5,120 nucleotides of DNA, from assembly GCA_019749855.1 (NCBI GenBank), contig JAIEPI010000084.1, positions 1-5,120 on the forward strand, in the 5' to 3' direction. Source of the DNA: Rickettsiales bacterium (lineage in GTDB: Bacteria; Pseudomonadota; Alphaproteobacteria; Rickettsiales; UBA998). The position numbers were made by a program, and so were the translations under genes. The notes below the pieces were generated by a model. It made no database searches. It was not told the origin of the DNA and worked only from the letters and a program-made list of their open reading frames with translations. Of the stretch, positions 1-5,120 are shown one piece after another. Position 1 is the first letter of the stretch, and the number at the start of each line of letters is the position of its first letter.

Positions 1-1778
1 AGTTCATGAAATACATGCCGATCACCATTGTGGTGACCATGCTTGGTGCGTTAGTGATGGCGATGCTGTTTGTCCCCGCGCTGGGGGCGCGGATGCGGCG
101 GGATAAATCACAGGTTGCCAGCACCACACTGAGCGACGCCGCCTATGAAGTACATGAAGATATTGACGATCCGCGCCCAACCGACCTGTTCACGCGATAC
201 TATATTCGCGGTGTGGAGCGCGTGTTGCTCAAGCCTAAACGGTTTTGTGCAATGCTGTGCGCCGGTATGGTGGCGACGTTTGTATTATTTGGCACGATCG
301 GCCCGGGCGTTGAATTTTTCCCTGACATCGAGCCTGACAATGCCAGCCTGCAAGTGCGGGCACGTGGCAATCTTTCAGTGGGTGAAATGGATGCGCTGGT
401 GCGGCAGGTGGAGGCGCGCATTTCTCCCAGTGACGAGGTGAAAACATTCTACACGCGCGCAGGTAAGCTGGGTGAGCGTGATCTGCCGGAAGATACGATC
501 GGTATGATTCAGATGGAATTTGTGGATTGGCAGAAGCGACGAAAAGCCGATGAAATTCTCAATGAGATGAAGGCGAAAGTCGCTGACATTCCTGGCATCG
601 TGGTGGAGACGGCGAAGCAGGAACAGGGGCCACCTTCGGGTAAGGGAGTCCAGCTGGAGTTGCGCAGCCGTGACTTGTCTCTGCTGGCGCCAGCTGTCGA
701 AAAAATTCTCGCCTTCATGAAGGAGACGGGTGGCTATACGAATGTTGAAGATGATCGTCCCATTCCCGAAATTGAGTGGGAATTTTCCGTGGATCGTGAA
801 AAGGCCGGACGCAACAATGTCTCCGTGATGGCGGTGGGGCAGATGATTAAGCTCATTACCAATGGTATTAAAGTGAATGAATATCGACCGGATGATGCCG
901 ATGATGAGGTGGATATCATCGTTCGCTTTCCTCAAGAGTTTCGCAATCTCGGCCAGCTATCGCGCCTGCGTGTGTTCACCGATAGCGGTCAGGAGCCGAT
1001 CGAAAACTTTGTCACGCGCACCGCACATCAAAGCGTCGGCACGATTCGCCGTGTGGATGGTTTGCGTGTGATGAATATCAAGGCGGATGTGATGGAAGGC
1101 GTGCTGGCGGATGCCAAGGTGCAGGAGCTAACCGCATGGCTGGCAGCAGGCAACCTGCCAGCGGGCGTTGAGCCAACCTTCCGCGGCGAGGACGAAGACC
1201 AGCGCGAATCGCAAGCGTTCCTTAGCACCGCGTTCATCGTCGCCTTGTTTGGCATGGCCCTGTTGATGGTGATGCAGTTTAACAGCATTTATTATATGTT
1301 CGTGATTATGAGCGCTGTGATTTTTTCCACAGGCGGCGTGTTTCTCGGTCACTTACTGACCTATCAGCCATTTGGCATCGTCATGAGTGGGGTGGGTGTC
1401 ATCGCGCTGGCCGGCGTGGTGGTTCAAAATAACATCATCTTCCTTGATACTTATCAATTATTGCGCCTTCGCGGCATGGAGATTCGCCTGGCGCTCATTG
1501 AGACAGGGGCACGCCGATTACGCCCGATTTTCCTGACAGCGGGCACAACGGTGTGGGGACTGATTCCAATGATGTGCGCCATGACGCTGGATTTTGTGAA
1601 GCGCGACATCAGCTTTGGTGCCCCCTCCGCGCAATGGTGGGTTCAGTTGGCCACCGCCGTGGCAGGTGGGTTGACCTTTGCCACTATTTTAACGCTGTTT
1701 TTTACGCCCTGCCTGATTCTGCTATGGGAAACACGACGTGGTCGCTGGCTTCAGCGGGGAATGGCCAGCTTTCGGTAA
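1..1778 (+). CDS. RND-family efflux permease (AcrB-like), C-terminal part, 5' end outside window
   Basis: Inner-membrane pump of the resistance-nodulation-division superfamily, which exports substrates by proton antiport, normally with a periplasmic adaptor and an outer-membrane channel. The reading frame is open to the left edge. The Met at base 6 is internal, because the sequence from it already reads as TM6 (ITIVV...LFVPALGA) of an AcrB-type protein, so about the first 440 residues should lie upstream. Counting from that Met, TM7 is at about 81-104, a large periplasmic porter/docking region at 105-400, and TM8-TM12 at about 405-426, 429-451, 457-482, 507-526 and 545-574. The TM10/11 motif GVVVQNNIIFLD...RRLRPIFLT is typical of the superfamily. 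The residue aligning with AcrB Lys940 is Gln474, as happens outside the strict AcrB group; the TM4 aspartates are outside the window. The gene ends 28 bp inside the 3' end of the opposing pssA. Family assignment is firm; the substrate is unknown. Confidence 0.93.
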   Translation, partial: FMKYMPITIVVTMLGALVMAMLFVPALGARMRRDKSQVASTTLSDAAYEVHEDIDDPRPTDLFTRYYIRGVERVLLKPKRFCAMLCAGMVATFVLFGTIGPGVEFFPDIEPDNASLQVRARGNLSVGEMDALVRQVEARISPSDEVKTFYTRAGKLGERDLPEDTIGMIQMEFVDWQKRRKADEILNEMKAKVADIPGIVVETAKQEQGPPSGKGVQLELRSRDLSLLAPAVEKILAFMKETGGYTNVEDDRPIPEIEWEFSVDREKAGRNNVSVMAVGQMIKLITNGIKVNEYRPDDADDEVDIIVRFPQEFRNLGQLSRLRVFTDSGQEPIENFVTRTAHQSVGTIRRVDGLRVMNIKADVMEGVLADAKVQELTAWLAAGNLPAGVEPTFRGEDEDQRESQAFLSTAFIVALFGMALLMVMQFNSIYYMFVIMSAVIFSTGGVFLGHLLTYQPFGIVMSGVGVIALAGVVVQNNIIFLDTYQLLRLRGMEIRLALIETGARRLRPIFLTAGTTVWGLIPMMCAMTLDFVKRDISFGAPSAQWWVQLATAVAGGLTFATILTLFFTPCLILLWETRRGRWLQRGMASFR

Positions 1779-2521
1779 TAGATATATGCGCTGATCGGCA
1801 TGGACAACAGATAGAGCGCCCCAAGCAATGGCAGCGTCACCCATGGCGTGATGATGGAGAACGCCATAATCACTGTCACCGCGACCAGAACATAGGGCAC
1901 GTAATCGGTGGGGATTCTAAAATTCTTAGCGGCAATGGTGGGTAAGCGGCTGGCCATGAGCCCGCCGATGCTCGCCAGATACAATGCAGCGAGAGGGGCA
2001 TTATGATGAAACAGGTCAACGTTATGAAACGAAAGCATCATGGGGGCAATAACAAGCATGGCGCCGCCCGGGGCAGGCACACCAGTAAAGAAAAAACGCT
2101 CTGCCGGATGGCGGGGTTGTTTGGTGAGGCTCACGTTGAAACGTGCTAAACGCAAGGCACAGCAGGCAATATAAAACAACACTGCCGCCCAGCCATATCG
2201 CTTGAAATCTTCCAGTGCCCACAGCCAGAAAATAAGCGCGGGGGTCACCCCAAAGCAAATTACATCGGTGAGGGAATCCAATTGTGCGCCAAATTGGCTG
2301 GTGGCCTTCAGCAATCGTGCCACCATGCCGTCCATGGCATCCAATATGGCGGCAACGATCATAAAAATAATGGCAATTTCCCATTTTTCCGCCAGCGCAA
2401 AACGAATGGCCGAAAAGCCGCAACACAAGCCAGCGATGGTGACCATATTAGGAAACAGCCGACTAATCGGCATGTCACGCAAGCGCTGTATCGAATCCTG
2501 CGGTGTCTGTGGGGCATCCAT
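1751..2521 (-). CDS. pssA: CDP-diacylglycerol--serine O-phosphatidyltransferase
   Basis: Integral membrane enzyme that transfers phosphatidyl from CDP-diacylglycerol to L-serine, giving phosphatidylserine and CMP; this is the first committed step to phosphatidylethanolamine. The 256-residue protein contains the complete CDP-alcohol phosphatidyltransferase signature D-x2-D-G-x2-A-R-x8-G-x3-D-x3-D, with Asp61, Asp64, Gly65, Ala68, Arg69, Gly78, Asp82 and Asp86 all present. These aspartates bind the divalent metal and act in catalysis in the family. A downstream RLARFN stretch (124-129) and FTGVPAPGGA (145-154) match the type II (Bacillus/alphaproteobacterial) PssA class, as opposed to the PLD-like E. 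coli enzyme. Further hydrophobic segments at about 26-60, 88-102, 110-124, 147-164, 178-190, 208-224 and 228-248 fit a multi-spanning protein. The start ATG shares one base with the psd stop (TAATG), and a GGAG lies 10 nt upstream at 2532-2535. Together with the adjacent decarboxylase this makes the identification secure. Confidence 0.96.
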   Translation of the reverse strand: MDAPQTPQDSIQRLRDMPISRLFPNMVTIAGLCCGFSAIRFALAEKWEIAIIFMIVAAILDAMDGMVARLLKATSQFGAQLDSLTDVICFGVTPALIFWLWALEDFKRYGWAAVLFYIACCALRLARFNVSLTKQPRHPAERFFFTGVPAPGGAMLVIAPMMLSFHNVDLFHHNAPLAALYLASIGGLMASRLPTIAAKNFRIPTDYVPYVLVAVTVIMAFSIITPWVTLPLLGALYLLSMPISAYIYYRKLAIPR

Positions 2522-3228
2522 TAATGGCTGACTCCGGTGCGTGACTCTTCCGTGCTAACCAGATCCGCAAAGATGGTTTCGCCGCCTATCGCGGTTTGTC
2601 CTTCCATCACCAGCGGATGAATGCCAACAGGCAGATAGACATCCACGCGGCTGCCAAAGCGAATAATGCCAAAACGCTCACCCGCTTCCACGCGCTGACC
2701 TTCACTGAGGTCACAGATAATGCGTCGCGCAATTAATCCGGCAATTTGAACTATGCCCAACAGATGACCGTCATCTGTTTTCATCGCAATCATTTGGCGC
2801 TCATTATCCTCACTGGCTTTATCCAGCGTGGCGTTCAAAAACAGCCCCTCATGGTAATGAAGCTTCACGATATTCCCAACAATCGGGATGCGGTTTACAT
2901 GCACATTGAACACACTGAGAAACACGCTGATGCGCCAGCGTTCTTCATCCCCTAAGCCAAGCTCGAATGGCGGAATCACTTTTGTGATGCGAGAAATAAG
3001 ACCATCAGCCGGTGAAATAATCAGCCCGGGCTTCAAGGGAGTGACGCGCTTGGGATCACGGAAGAAGAAGATGCACCAGATGGTCAGGGCCAGCCCGATG
3101 ATCCCCAAGGTGCTGGAGATCAACGCCAGCAGCAACGCGCCTATCGCGAAGAGGGCAATGAATATCCAGCCAGCGGGATGGATTGGAAATCGTAAAAAAA
3201 CGATAATGCCCTGTATGAAATCATTCAT
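2521..3228 (-). CDS. psd: phosphatidylserine decarboxylase proenzyme, short type II
   Basis: Membrane-associated, pyruvoyl-dependent enzyme that decarboxylates phosphatidylserine to phosphatidylethanolamine. With the start chosen here the proenzyme has 235 residues, the usual size of the short class and clearly shorter than E. coli Psd. Two hydrophobic stretches near the N-terminus (about 11-35 and 36-56) would anchor it; they are followed by FFRDP (55-59), SPADG (72-76, with the likely catalytic Asp75), FLSVFNVHVNRIP (103-115, His110) and FGSRVD (191-196). Self-cleavage is expected between Gly192 and Ser193, giving a beta chain of 192 residues and an alpha chain of about 43 residues whose N-terminal Ser becomes the pyruvoyl group. 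An in-frame GTG at 3246 would add six residues and overlap icd, but AGGAG at 3238-3242 sits 9 nt before the ATG at 3228, so the ATG is preferred. The gene begins 4 bp after icd ends, and its stop overlaps the pssA start. Confidence 0.95.
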   Translation of the reverse strand: MNDFIQGIIVFLRFPIHPAGWIFIALFAIGALLLALISSTLGIIGLALTIWCIFFFRDPKRVTPLKPGLIISPADGLISRITKVIPPFELGLGDEERWRISVFLSVFNVHVNRIPIVGNIVKLHYHEGLFLNATLDKASEDNERQMIAMKTDDGHLLGIVQIAGLIARRIICDLSEGQRVEAGERFGIIRFGSRVDVYLPVGIHPLVMEGQTAIGGETIFADLVSTEESRTGVSH

Positions 3229-3232
3229 TACT

Positions 3233-4693
3233 TTATTCTCCTGCACTTAACGAGTAACCGGCTTTGCCGTCAAAATTATAGAGATGTTCCATTTTCAGTA
3301 CATCCAAGCCAGCTTCACTGAGTCGAGAGAGCAACGCGCCAGTATAGGCGGCGGGCAGTATTTCGCCATTGGCCATGAAGCGGCAACGTACATGATCGGT
3401 GTTACTGCCTGAGGCTTCGGCGTCCGGCCATACTTTGAGACCCTTGCTGGAAATGAGAGTTAAGGTGGCGTCCTCCGCTGTTAGGCTTTGAATCTGTTCA
3501 CCTAAATTTTCCACACTTTTATGCTGAAGCCCAATATACACATCCACGCCTTTGAGGACGCGATCTGCAACAGGAATAGCGACAATCGCGTTGCTGCGTG
3601 CCTGTGATGTGGCGACTGATGCGCCTTTTGCACCATATTCAGCGCGTTTAAAGCGGTAAGGTTCTTCACCCAGATGTGCAATCACGGCATCCGCAAATTC
3701 TTTGGTGCCGACTTTTTCTTTGCTGCTGGTAGCATGATAAATATCACCGGTATGAATCCCATCCTCAATGGTTTTGAGCCAGGCATTCTGAATCAGATTT
3801 GCCGTGTCGAACTGTCCCAGATGCACCAGCATCATGATGGCGCCGTTGAGCAGACCTGACGGATTGGCAATGTTTTGTCCCGCAATATCAGGTGCTGAGC
3901 CGTGAATTGCCTCGAACATGGCAAATTCTTCGCCGACATTTGACGAACCGGCCAGTCCAACAGAACCACAAACTTCCGCCGCGATATCAGAGATAATATC
4001 CCCGTAGAGATTTTCAGTGACAATCACGTCGAATTTCTCAGGATGGCTGGCAATACGCGCCGCGCCAATATCAATGATGTAATGCTCTTTTTGTACTTCC
4101 GGATATTCAGCGCCGACTTCGTCAAAAATGCGATGGAAAGCGCCATCGCAGATTTTCATGATGTTATCTTTGGACATGCAGGTGACTTTTTTGCGCCCAT
4201 TTTTCACAGCATATTCATAGGCATAGCGAATAATGCGCTCAGAGCCGGTGTGAGTAATTAATTTCACCGCATGGAAAGCGTCTGCTGTTTGCTGGTATTC
4301 AATGCCGGAGTATAAATCCTCCTCATTTTCACGCACAATCACCAGATCCATGGCGGCATGCAAGCCTTTCACGAAGGGGTGATAGCTCTTGGTTGGGCGG
4401 ATATTGGCATATAATCCAAGGGTTTTGCGCATCGTCACGTTCAGGCTTTTATAGCCTCCGCCCTGCGGCGTTGTGATGGGCGCTTTAAGCAGCACTTTCG
4501 TGCGGCGCAGCGTCTCCCACGCTGAGGAGGGGATGCCCGTGCTCAAACCCTTCTTATAATAGGCTTCTCCGACTTCAATCGTCTCGATATTAAGCTGCGC
4601 GCGTGCCTCGGCAAGAATACGCAACGTTGCGTCCATGATTTCAGGTCCGATGCCATCGCCGTAAGCAACCGTAATATCGTGAGTTGGAGACAT
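3233..4693 (-). CDS. icd: isocitrate dehydrogenase, alphaproteobacterial long form, predicted NAD-dependent
   Basis: Cytoplasmic TCA-cycle enzyme that oxidatively decarboxylates isocitrate to 2-oxoglutarate. The 486-residue protein has the isocitrate/isopropylmalate dehydrogenase fold in about residues 6-345. Isocitrate-site residues are visible by alignment to E. coli Icd: Ser83, Asn85, Arg89, Arg99, Arg121, Tyr128 and Lys175, plus metal ligands Asp208, Asp232 and Asp236. The family signature starts at NLYGDIISD (228-236). The cofactor loop HGSAPDIAGQ (264-273) has Asp269 and Ile270 where the NADP enzyme of E. coli has Lys344 and Tyr345, and Ala276 in place of Val351; this is the NAD-type pattern shared with isopropylmalate dehydrogenase. 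Residues about 365-486 form an extra C-terminal domain absent from E. coli Icd and found in the Rickettsia/Thermus long class. Isopropylmalate dehydrogenase is less likely given this length and domain. The start ATG has GAAAGG (4702-4707) 8 nt upstream. It is first in an apparent icd-psd-pssA cluster. Confidence 0.94.
   Translation of the reverse strand: MSPTHDITVAYGDGIGPEIMDATLRILAEARAQLNIETIEVGEAYYKKGLSTGIPSSAWETLRRTKVLLKAPITTPQGGGYKSLNVTMRKTLGLYANIRPTKSYHPFVKGLHAAMDLVIVRENEEDLYSGIEYQQTADAFHAVKLITHTGSERIIRYAYEYAVKNGRKKVTCMSKDNIMKICDGAFHRIFDEVGAEYPEVQKEHYIIDIGAARIASHPEKFDVIVTENLYGDIISDIAAEVCGSVGLAGSSNVGEEFAMFEAIHGSAPDIAGQNIANPSGLLNGAIMMLVHLGQFDTANLIQNAWLKTIEDGIHTGDIYHATSSKEKVGTKEFADAVIAHLGEEPYRFKRAEYGAKGASVATSQARSNAIVAIPVADRVLKGVDVYIGLQHKSVENLGEQIQSLTAEDATLTLISSKGLKVWPDAEASGSNTDHVRCRFMANGEILPAAYTGALLSRLSEAGLDVLKMEHLYNFDGKAGYSLSAGE
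3238..3242 (-). promoter_or_regulatory. Shine-Dalgarno site that fixes the psd start
   Basis: On the minus strand AGGAG lies 9 nt upstream of the ATG at 3228, inside the last codons of icd. The competing GTG at 3246 begins immediately before and reads through this AGGAG, and the ideal spacing to the ATG argues that translation starts at the ATG. A ribosome finishing icd would stop only 4 bp before the psd start, so re-initiation or coupling is plausible. Confidence 0.75.
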
Positions 4694-4729
4694 GAGAGCA
4701 ACCTTTCTAATGATTAATTTGGTGAAAAT

Positions 4730-4757
4730 ACCATAAATAGCAGCGTGCCAAAGGCAA
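4730..4757 (-). promoter_or_regulatory. candidate promoter for icd-psd-pssA
   Basis: On the minus strand TTGCCT (4752-4757) and TATGGT (4730-4735) are separated by 16 bp, each matching four of six positions of the general sigma-70 consensus. Transcription would start near 4723, giving a leader of about 30 nt before the icd ATG. The -35 box overlaps a small palindrome, TGCC-AAA-GGCA at 4746-4756, which could be an operator. The region is AT-rich, so other -10 choices such as TATTTA just upstream are possible; the match is modest. Confidence 0.35.
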
Positions 4758-4764
4758 TGAATTT

Positions 4765-4786
4765 CCCAAAAAATTAGCCTTTTGGG
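4765..4786. repeat. perfect 7+7 bp inverted repeat between divergent promoters
   Basis: CCCAAAA (4765-4771) and TTTTGGG (4780-4786) form perfect arms around an 8-nt spacer. The element sits 7 bp upstream of the putative icd -35 box and 26 bp upstream of the putative -35 box of the divergent gene. Neither side is followed by a T-run, so it does not read as an intrinsic terminator. The position suits a dimeric regulator acting on one or both promoters, but the regulator is unknown. Confidence 0.5.
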
Positions 4787-4812
4787 CGCTTTCCTGTCAC
4801 AAAAGCTTCACT

Positions 4813-4841
4813 TTGCACACAGGCAAGCCGTGCTACTATAT
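4813..4841 (+). promoter_or_regulatory. candidate promoter of the rightward divergent gene
   Basis: TTGCAC (4813-4818) is followed after 17 bp by CTATAT (4836-4841), a layout like the alphaproteobacterial housekeeping sigma pattern CTTGAC-N17-CTATAT. The overlapping TGCTACTAT (4831-4839) could alternatively be read as an extended -10. A start near 4848 would leave a leader of roughly 12 nt containing AGGA (4851-4854), 5 nt before the ATG at 4860. Confidence 0.5.
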
Positions 4842-4859
4842 TCGTGAGATAGGATGCCC

Positions 4860-5120
4860 ATGAATAACGTGCCCCCTGAAACCGAGAAAGCCCCTGCGTC
4901 GCCAGCAGTCACCGCGCCAACAATCGCTGTGCCTGTGTCACGTGATGCGGTGAGAATGCCTCTCGCCGACGATCAGCGTCGGGATTTGTCGCGTGAATAT
5001 AGTACATCGCCCACCTCATCGGCAGCGCCCGGCGATAGCCCCTTTTACAACCGTGTCTTTTGGGCATCGTATAAAGGTCTCTCCCGTGGTTTGCTTGGTG
5101 GTTTGTTGCTGGGTGCGGTG
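4860..5120 (+). CDS. hypothetical protein with Pro/Ala/Ser/Thr-rich N-terminus, 3' end outside window
   Basis: An open frame of 87 codons starts at ATG 4860 and runs without a stop to the right edge. I do not recognise the family. Residues 1-61 are low-complexity: 32 of them are Pro, Ala, Ser or Thr, including ten prolines, and there is no N-terminal signal peptide, so this part is probably a disordered cytoplasmic tail. It is followed by an aromatic/basic stretch, FYNRVFWASYKGLSR (62-76), and then by GLLGGLLLGAV, which looks like the beginning of a hydrophobic Gly/Leu-rich, possibly membrane, segment cut off by the window. AGGA at 4851-4854 supports the start; an in-frame ATG at 4854 would add only two residues. 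A plausible promoter precedes it. It is transcribed divergently from icd. Function cannot be assigned from this fragment; that it is a real gene rests on the start region, the promoter and the composition. Confidence 0.72.
   Translation, partial: MNNVPPETEKAPASPAVTAPTIAVPVSRDAVRMPLADDQRRDLSREYSTSPTSSAAPGDSPFYNRVFWASYKGLSRGLLGGLLLGAV

Noticed and set aside
375..935. 186-codon open frame on the minus strand, antisense to the RND gene
   Set aside because: It lies wholly within the clearly coding pump, has a His/Arg-rich composition typical of an antisense reading, and has no recognisable domain. It is a shadow of the true frame.
1553..1945. 130-codon plus-strand frame spanning the end of the RND gene and the 3' end of pssA
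   Set aside because: It is out of frame with the pump, antisense to pssA, rich in Trp/His/Arg and without motifs; overlap with two confident genes makes it a shadow.
2022..2426. 134-codon minus-strand frame inside pssA
   Set aside because: It is an alternate frame of pssA on the same strand with a Cys/His-rich, non-protein-like composition. The pssA frame carries the full catalytic signature.
2888..3250. 120-codon plus-strand frame antisense to psd
   Set aside because: The psd frame holds every catalytic motif; this frame is Lys/Arg/Ser-rich without motifs or a supported start.
4734..4752. TTTGGCAC-like -24 element of a sigma-54 promoter upstream of icd
   Set aside because: The GG of TGGCAC is not followed by a GC at the required -12 spacing, so only half of the motif is present.
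4765..4786. Inverted repeat considered as an intrinsic terminator
   Set aside because: It lies between two divergent gene starts, its arms are A/T-heavy, and no T-run follows the stem on either strand.
1..5120. Search by eye for CRISPR repeats, tRNA genes, insertion-sequence ends or a defence-type gene cluster
   Set aside because: No regularly spaced repeats, transposase motifs, tRNA-like cloverleaf or defence domains were seen. The window is nearly filled by housekeeping genes of matching character.

Overview
The window looks like chromosomal housekeeping DNA from a Gram-negative alphaproteobacterium. The pointers are an isocitrate dehydrogenase of the long (about 485-residue) class with an extra C-terminal domain, known from Rickettsia and other alphaproteobacteria; a short type II phosphatidylserine decarboxylase paired with PssA; an RND inner-membrane pump; and a possible CTATAT-type -10 box. 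GC content is by eye close to one half, higher than in Rickettsia itself. The order cannot be fixed from this sequence. No insertion sequence, tRNA, rRNA, CRISPR array, phage gene or obvious foreign island was seen.

Layout. Bases 1-1778 (+) hold the C-terminal part of an RND efflux permease that begins upstream of the window. It ends tail-to-tail with, and overlaps by 28 bp, a minus-strand gene cluster that reads icd (4693-3233), psd (3228-2521), pssA (2521-1751). The spacing is very tight: 4 bp between icd and psd, and a TAATG overlap between psd and pssA, so one transcript with translational coupling is likely. Bases 4694-4859 form the only real intergenic region. It separates icd from a divergent plus-strand gene starting at 4860, which runs off the window. 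This region carries candidate promoters facing both ways, with a 7+7 bp inverted repeat between them.

How the genes fit together. PssA makes phosphatidylserine from CDP-diacylglycerol and serine, and Psd decarboxylates it to phosphatidylethanolamine, so the two genes form the complete PE branch of phospholipid synthesis. Icd carries out the oxidative decarboxylation step of the TCA cycle. Its placement in front of the PE genes is the most notable contextual feature. Its cofactor-site residues (Asp-Ile where the E. coli NADP enzyme has Lys-Tyr) point to NAD rather than NADP. The RND pump is probably unrelated functionally and shares only the convergent 3' end. The divergent gene encodes an unrecognised protein with a Pro/Ala/Ser/Thr-rich, probably disordered N-terminus leading into a Gly/Leu-rich, possibly membrane, segment.

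Nothing here amounts to a clearly new system. The points worth following are the predicted NAD specificity of Icd, the icd-psd-pssA arrangement, the inverted repeat in the divergent promoter region, and the uncharacterised partial gene at the right edge.
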